A stretch of 64,000 nucleotides of DNA from Scolanthus callimorphus (taxonomy: Eukaryota > Cnidaria > Anthozoa > Actiniaria > Edwardsiidae): contig CM066925.1 in NCBI GenBank assembly GCA_033964015.1, forward strand, positions 1,377,199 through 1,441,198, written 5' to 3'. Position 1 is the first letter of the stretch, and the number at the start of each line of letters is the position of its first letter. Below, in pieces: positions 37,201 through 46,200 of the stretch. The translations under genes were made by a program, and so were the position numbers. The notes under the pieces are model-generated. The model worked only from the letters and a program-made list of their open reading frames with translations. It searched no databases and was not told the origin of the DNA.

Positions 37201-40200
37201 TTACACTAACCGGAACCAGAGAGACGTTAAAGAACCACGAGGACCGTCGGAAGTTGCCCAACCTCAGTGTCACAGAACTCACAATGCTAACACACACTCA
37301 TGTTTATAAAGCTGGTTCTGTAGGATGAGTTATCCGTTAATGTGAAACGCTTTGAGCCGCGAGGATGAGCGCTATATAAGCACGGTTACTTTACTTTTTA
37401 CTTTTTTATAGGCTAGCACCGGAAGTGGTTTATAGAGTAGCACCGGAAGTGGTTTACAGAGTAGCACCGGAAGTGGTTTATAGACTAACAACCACGTGGT
37501 TGTGGATCGAGGCTAGCAAGTTGGATTATATGCTAGCATTTATACACTAGCATTATCGATTGATCATCGATTGGTTTGGGGATGGTTAGTGGGGGTATCA
37601 GGCTACCTGTAGTTATGTGGATCTACACTAGCACTTTCTACACTAGCAAATGACATACTGAGGGTATCAGGTTACCTACAGTGATGTGGCGCTAGGAGTA
37701 TCACGTTACCTACAGTTATGTGGATATACGTCACTAGGGGTATCATGTTACCTTTAGTTTGTGGCTCTAGGCCACTGGGGGTATCAGGTTACCGCATCTC
37801 CGGATAAGTAATGACGTCATAGGCTATTTTAGTAACAAAATGCATAACGACTAGTTTAATAGATAAACTTTCTCTTTATTATCCATTACATTGTCCCTTA
37901 TTTAGCTATAAAATAACACAATGAATATCTATTACATAAAATGTCGCCTCCTACCAGTTGAATAAAGAAAAATAACTATAAAATAACAGAAAAATTTTTC
38001 AAAAATGTCCATCAAAAGAAGGAAAATTGGGGTTTGGCGAATGCGAAATCGTACTGATTTTGGGGTGAAAACATAAAAGCAAGGCTAAAGTGCAGCGAAG
38101 CGTCGACACTCATTCGGTCCACACCCGTGGTTACCCCTTGGTTACGACGGCGTTCACAAATGTCCCTCCGTAAAGGGTTCTAAAAGGGACCTTTGAAGAT
38201 GATGATGAGGAGGAGGGCTATTCTGTGACGAGGAGGAGGAGGACTATTCTGTAAGGAGGAGGAGGAGGGCTATTCTGTAAGGAGGAGGAGGAGGACTATT
38301 CTGTAAGGAGGAGGAGGAGGACTATTCTGTAAGGAGGAGGAGGAGGACTATTCTGTAAGGAGGAGGAGGAGGACTATTCTGTGAGGAGGAGGAGGAGGGG
38401 CAACCAAAGGGACATTATAAATTGTTTCTTAATATTCTACACTGCTGCGGGCGCTACGGGCGTCTCTTGTGGGCGCTACGGGCGTCTCTTGCGGGCGCTC
38501 TGCGACCACTGCAGGCGTCTTGCGGGCGCTCTGCGGGCATTTTGTGGGCGTCCTTGTGGTCGTCTTGCGGCATCCCATCGACATCCCATCAACATCACAT
38601 CGTCTACAATTTTGCTCAAAACTTCGATATTTTTTTGCCAGTCACTAGAAGAGTACAGTGGGCATGCAAATCACAAACCTTACATCTATAGAGATAGACC
38701 ATTTTTGGGTTCTGTCAGTTGCATCTTTTTTGTGTGCACTTCATTCGTATTTTACCTGAACAGGTTGTAGATCCAGGGGATATCCGCACTCCCCCGTCTG
38801 GGACAATAAACATCGGAACTCAGTTGCGATAAGCTACACACTTTGTGTTACTGAGTGTTTACTGTGCGTCTTCATGGCTTTTCCATCATACCATAACGTC
38901 CTTATGTCGCTAGTATACACCAGGCCCCGGTTGTTCAAAAGCCGATTAACTTTAACCCAGAGTTAGGATTTCACCCTGGGTTATCTTCTCTAATCCAGTA
39001 TTAACTAACTCGGGGTTAAAATGCTGTTTCTTGAAAGAAGGTTAAGTTAAAATTAATCCTGGGTTAGCTAAACCAGAGTCAACTCAATTTAACTCAAGAT
39101 TAACCCGGTAAATCCAGTTTTACTGCCCAAAAAACCAGAAAAACACACCTGCTCGTGCTGAATAGTTCTAGAATAGTTTTAGTGTAATTACAAGTTTTTC
39201 GCAGTGATCATTTCATCTTACATATTTTGCACAAACAAAGTAGTTTTTTCGAAAGCCTGGCAATAAGACTTGCGCTGAATGAAGAAGTATTCCCTTTCAA
39301 AAACATGATAAATAATTTAGGAAGCCTAGCCTTTTCATTATTGTCGTTTAGATTTCCTAGCAAATGCCTTCTTTTCATTAAGGCAAAGTCCATTTCGTTC
39401 TTTAGTAAGCTTAAATCGACTGCTTCAGTGAAGAAAAAGAGACGAAAAGCTCACATTTTGTTTTGTTGCCGTATGCTGCCACAACACCTATTAAAGTCAT
39501 GTCGAAATCTCAACTTTGTTTGCAAAAAAATCGACTGATTTTATTCATACAAAACTTATCAATGACATGACTGATTCTCGACTTACGATCTGCAAGAGGA
39601 CCTCTGTTTTCATGTAGTTTGCCTTGGCTTTTGAGTTCCCCTCTTATCTTTTCTGCTGGGCGAAAGATAAACCAAAAAAAAGAAAAGCTATAATGTGTGT
39701 GGATTTCTTTAGAGACACTGCCAGTTTCCAAACTGCAATCGTTTGTGAGAGAATCAAGTGGTACTTTGGATTCATGTCATTCTAAATTTGGAAGTGTCAC
39801 GCAAGGGTATTATAATAGTTTGTTTTTGTTAATAGAGTATAACGTTATAGATCTTGCGATCGGCTGCAGATGACTTCGAAAGACTAATTGTTTTTTAAAG
39901 TTTTTTTTCCCGGCCACAGTTATATAATTCTCCACGCACTCTTCAAGTTTAAAGGATTTGCAAGCTTTCAAAACAAAACAACTTAATATTTCATTACACT
40001 GGATAGCTTGAGGTCAGACCCAAAAAACCTCGGCAAACATGTATAAATACATTTTCAATAATAATTAATGGCCCAATTGTCAAACTTTTCTAGTGTCATT
40101 CTAGTGTTTTATTCTACCGCTGATAGCCCAGTTAAACCTGGATTAGCGATTTAAACCACCCCCAAGAGGTGTGTTAAATTTAACCCTCGATTTGCCGTAT

Positions 40201-43200
40201 TTTAAACCCGGATTAAAGTTAAAGCACTTTCTAGCAACACCTCTAGCGCGCGTGCTCAAATTTAATCCTGGATTAAACCCGGATTAAATCTAATCGGCTT
40301 TTGAACAACCGGGGCCAGCCTTCCAAAGCCAATAAAACAAGTTTTAATCGCCACAGGCTCCGTGAATATCGACGAATATGTCAGTCAGCCGGCGAATAGT
40401 GACCTGGACTTTGTCTCGGTGACAAATTTGCATATATCGCGTCATATCCGGTGCTACTTGTAAATTTCTTTTCAAATATGATAAAGCCATGCCCTAACTG
40501 TTGATAATTTAATAGCGATACATAAACATAAATGAATGTGAATATGATCGTGAATTCATTTCACTCTTCAGATATTAATGAGTGTGCCTCGTCTCCGTGC
40601 AGTACCGGTGCCAAGTGTAACAACACCATTGGCTCCTACGCATGTGCGTGTAAGGTTGGGTATTCTGGAAACGGGGTTTCCTGCTCAGGTACGCCGTGAA
40701 ACTGCCCGGTGTGTGAAGTAAAGTAGGGATGGACGTGTGGGCTTGAAAGCAATGCCCTAGCTAACGTTTTCTTGAATTGTACTAGAAAGCAAACTCCACT
40801 GAAGTAAAAGCAAAGTAAATGCACTTAGCCAGTCAGGAGTAGAACAAAGTAGTGACGGGAAATATTTTCTGTTATATAAGTCATAGATCGATATACTACC
40901 GAAACAGGTAGACTATTTTATATTCTGCCCGAGAAAAAGCACGATCATCTCCAGACAAAAACATCTACGATGAAGTACTGAGATAAACGATGCGTGCAAC
41001 TCAAATATTTTATTTGCCACATTTTTGAGCTACAAACATAAGGAAAGTCAACTGCTCGTGTTTTCTAATAGTTATATGAGATGGAAAATACAAATCAGTG
41101 TTTTTGTTTGTCAGCGGCAACGCATGAATAATTTCGTGTGAATGAATGCAAGACAAGTGCTTTTTCTCGAGATGGATAACCACACTTCCGTTTCGGTAGT
41201 AGATTAGACGTCGCAATGCTCTATCTCTTTTCCTCGTGGAATGAACCAATGGTGACTGAACAATTATTCTAAGACAACTGATTTTTATTTCGTGCCCTCT
41301 GTCCCAGAGGTTTTGTATTTGTTTGCTTGTTGCTGCCTTGATTAACTAAGCCCCTTTACCTTATCAGATGTAGACGAATGTGCCACAAACTCGCACAGTT
41401 GTCACGTGAACGCCGCGTGCACTAATACAAAGGGATCCTACAACTGTACCTGCAAACGTGGCTACCATGGCAACGGACGCACGTGCGTCTTTGGACGTAA
41501 GTCATTGTTATTAACTTTGCTCAGTTCATACTCCATTTCCCACCGCAATCAGTCTCGTATCCAGAGCCCGTCACCTTTTGGCGAGCAACAATATTGAGGG
41601 CTCTGGGGAATTATTATATGTTTTTTTTAAATCCAGATCCTGGGTTTCCCGTTTGAAAGGTTGTATGAAAGCCATTCTCGTATCCAGAGTTCCCCGGCTT
41701 GCTCCTCGCAGGGGAGGCTCTGGTGACATCCATTTGAGGACCATTGCTGATTGGCTGGTTTTGAACGTTGGTGCATGCGCAGAAAGATCTTTCTCTCAAC
41801 GGCTCTGTATGAAACCTCGCGCATGCGTCAGTGGCTGTCACCAGAGCCTTCCCCGCGAGAAGACGAGCCGGGGAGCTCTGGGTAAGAGAATGTATGAAAG
41901 CTCGTTACGTTCTTGATCTACCACGCATGCTCACAAAACGGATTCTTTTGAGCCACGAATCTTGCCGCTGGCTCTGGATACGAGATTGTTCAGTGTCATG
42001 ACATTCTGACTCTTTAGGGGGTAAAAATCGAATACTTGTAATTTTTCCCAGATAGTACCTGTTAGAGGTCCGTTCTAGCAAATCAAGCAGATCATACTTG
42101 TTAGCCTGAATTTCAGAGTATTCCCTCGTAAAAATACGAGAGAAAATACGTCTTGTTGGTACCTTTTAGGGGTCAAAATCAACTAAGCGACGCATATTTG
42201 GTACCTTTTAGGGGTAAAATCGAAAGTTCCCGACGGAGCACCCCGCGCTTCAAAAGTATGAGAGTCCCCTCCCCGGGCATTCGCCTTTGTAACGCGCCGC
42301 AATTTTGTTTCCGGAATGACCCGGTAAGGCAGAAAAAACAATGAGCCAATCAACATTTTGGTTCTAAAACAAATAAGCACCCTGCTTGGCGTCGTTTCCA
42401 TGCTGAATAAAGGCGAAGAGACAAAGGCGAATGAGTCATATTTTACGATATCTATTCTTCGTTGTATTCATCCCATCGCACAATAGAACAAGAAAATAAA
42501 TGATAAGAACATTAGAGAACACAGGTAGGTAAGATATTCAGCTGCAGCTTTCGCTTCGCATTCTAGCAAGATAAGTTTGTGTGAGCCAGAGATAACAACC
42601 ATTTCAATGCATTGTGAATTCATTAAAAAACGACGTATATTTATAGTGCTTTTTTTCAGGTGGGTTTCATCAATCGAACATTCTGAGCTACAACATGAAC
42701 TACATCAATACACTCAACTCCTACCTGTCAGGCGTTATCCAGAGCAGCTCAAGAAGTTTATGGGTCAGGTGCTGGCGGGCATCCACGGACGGATGGGCTT
42801 CCTCGACATTCCACTCCCGATGTGACAACAAAGGATCTACTGTAACCATTGTACGAGTGGGAAGTTACGTCTTTGGCGGCTATACAGACCAGACATGGGC
42901 ATGTATGTATCCCAGGGGGAGGGGGTACTCCCATATGTGACCGGGGGTTTTGTACCGGTTCGTTTGGGATGACTCGAATTATAAAGGAGGAATTTACGGA
43001 AACAACATAAAGAAGAACAATCGCACAACACGAGTGCTGGGACAGAACTGAATTTAATCACATACCACAACTTGACACACGTGCAAACGTTTCCAAATAT
43101 GACTATCATGACTAAATGATAAAAACCAGGGGTTTCCTTACAGCTGTTTCAGGTAACACGCGACTTTGCCGTTGTCAGATTCTTGGAGTTTGGCAGTTGG

Positions 43201-46200
43201 GTTTTTCTGTGCTGTCCATCTATGCAATCGTGTGAGCCAATCAGATCCTTGCCCAGTGGATTTGTTTGGCTTCCCCTGCGAGACATGTCGCGACAGAAGC
43301 CAATTCACTGCACTACGTGGTTTGATTGACTACACAGAAAAACACAACTGGCAAAAATGTTTTGAACGCGCTGGGTCGCGTGGTACCTGAAACAGCTGTG
43401 AAAAAAGTCCAAAAATATATCCTGATCCCACTTAGGTTTACCAGATATCTTCGAATCATCTCAGTTTATACTGTCATAAAAGGCAAAAAAGTGCTGCAAA
43501 TCGGACTGATTTTGGCAGACGTCCTGAAATACTGTTCCCGTGGGAGAATCCTTCCAACTCTTATTGGTATCTCCAGATAACGTTATATGGCTTCATTGTT
43601 TGATCGGAACTATGAATACTCTATCGAAGTAAGAAATCGTTTCACACATCCATCCCCCGATACCAAGGACCCCACTATAATGTACCAGAGATTCGAAGAT
43701 GCCAATGCCGCGGCAGCAGAAGCATATATCCCATTCAAGCCTAAGCGCCAAAAATCGCGCCTATCCTCCCACCCCCACGTTGTTGAGGCCAGAGAAAAGA
43801 TCGAGAAGCTGGTCTTGAACAGAAGAACCTTTCTGACCCTGATGACCAAGACCTACAGGCGGAGGCCCTGGCGAATGTCAGGAGAGCCCTATACAGCACT
43901 TATCATCGCCTGCAAGCGGAAGACATCGACGAGAAGCGAAGAGAGTTGAGTATAACAACAGGCAGTAAAGTACAGCATGGGAGGTCATTGACGATATAAG
44001 TGGTCGTAAGAAGAGCTCAGACCGTGGACATATACCTGGTGCTAGTCCAGAGGAGCGGATCTCCGCCTTGTTTTCTCATTTTAAGAACTGGGAAAGGCAC
44101 CAGTCGTGGATGACATGGATGGCAACTACCTGATTGACGATGTAATGCTTTCCGATCTGGACATGGACGACGGTCCTTTCACCATCGATGAGTTATCTCG
44201 TGCAAAGGCATCTTTAAGGTCGGGAAAAGTGCTGGGCCTGACAGGATTCCCCCTGAGGTTCTCAAGGTCTGCGATCTCGATGATATCGTTCTTGAGTTTT
44301 GCAATCAGGCACTGATGAACAGCAACAAACCAGACCAGTGGTCTGTCTCAGACTTATTCCCAGTGCCTAGCTTGTGTGATTGCCAAGATGTACAACTGGA
44401 TGATACTGAACCGCATCAGAGACCCGACCCTCATCTTCGAGATAACCAAAATGGTTTCTGGGAGAAAAGGATAACAACTAGTCATATCCTCGCCCTGCGA
44501 CGAATACTTGAGGAAGCACGGAAGAACAACCTCTCTGCTGTTATCACCTTCGTAGACTTCAAGAAAGTCTGGATTCTATCCACCGAGGAAGAATGATGAA
44601 GATCCTGAAGGCATATGGCGTCCCTCCCAATCTATTGAGGGCTATTGACAAGATGTACTCAGGTACCCGCGCGAAGGTGGTGACCCCAGATGGCGAGACT
44701 AACGAGTTTGGAATTTGTGTTGGCGTGCTTCAGGTGGATACTCTAGCTCCGTTCCTCTTCGTGATTGTCCTAGGTAACTTGACGAACACTAACGTGGTAT
44801 CAGCTTAGCCTGTGTGATTGCCACGATGTACAACCGGCCTGGCAAGCTCTTATAAGCATGAGCAAAGTCTGGACGTCTATCGTTTCCCAAGACCTGAAAC
44901 GCAGACTTTTCGTGGCCACTGTCGACTCAGTTCTATTATACGGCTGCGAGAGCTGGTCATCCACTTCCACCCTTAAGCGATCGATCGATGGGTCTTACAC
45001 TCGGATGCTTCGCACAGCCCTTGATGTCCACTGGCAGAGCCTCGTACCAAATGAAATCTTGTACGGATACCTCCCGACAGTACAGGACAAAATTGCTTGG
45101 AGATGCCTGGGTCTCGCAGGCCACTACTACAGACATGACAACCTGGCTGGAGAGCTCATCCTATGGGAGGAGCCATGGGAGATGTGGGGGTGGTCTCCGT
45201 CATTGAACTGGCAGCCTGCATGGCTGACAGGCAGGATTGGGGTGCCAATTTTTTGGTCATAAACAAGGTTACATTTTGCGTGCCCTAGCGGAACACCCCT
45301 ACCCAATTTTTGGTACCCCGAGTACCCCCCTCCCTGGTATGTATCATGTACATGGGCTATACAGACATCTTATAGACGATATGTACATGTAAACGGGCTA
45401 TACTTCTACAGTGGTACCTCTATTAAGCGGCCACCCTCGGGACCGAGCCAAGCATGGCCGCTTAATTAACACTTATTGGATGAGGTTGAGCATGATAGTG
45501 AGATTTGGCAACGCCGAGGTTTGTGTTATCTGCCGAAGCGAAGCTGAGGCGGATAACACAAACTCGAGGCGTTGACAAATCTCATTATCATGCGAAAACC
45601 GAATTCAATAATTGTTTTATTATTCAGCAACCACGAATTCTTACCTAGCTAAACGAAGTCAGCGATGAGGCCGTGCACGGCGACACGGGTTTTCAACTTC
45701 ATCTTACGTCCATTGGTATTTTCCTTTTGTATTCAATTCAAATAGCCATAGTTGATGTTTAGATATCCTGAGCAATGATCTCTTGGCAAAAATCATAACA
45801 GATTCAACGAGAATATTCGCAAAACCGGCTTTCAATTCGGAAATGAAAACCAAGATGGCGGCCGAACCTATTGGCATGCGTTATGACGTCATTAGAGTGC
45901 ATCAATCCTAATGTCTGTAGTATGACGTCAGGCACTGCGCGCCAACAAGGTTTCGCTGCGTACTCTTAGCCAATCAGAACCGAGATAGTGGCACGGCTGA
46001 ATAATAATAGAGGTTGGCCGCTGAGTGACAGTACTTGAGTGACAATACATTATTTTGGGACTTTGACAAGTGGCCGCTTTATAGAGGGTGGTCGCTTAAG
46101 GTTATTCCCCTGTTTTGCACGGCGCACGCTGTTCTGCGCACGGACGCGCGATCAATTCGTTCGAAAATGACGCAATCGAGCGCGCGCGCGCAAGCTAAAT

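Noticed and set aside
38381..38770. Arg/Cys-rich frames near 38400
   Set aside because: Produced by the GGA and GC-rich tandem repeats; no conserved domain.
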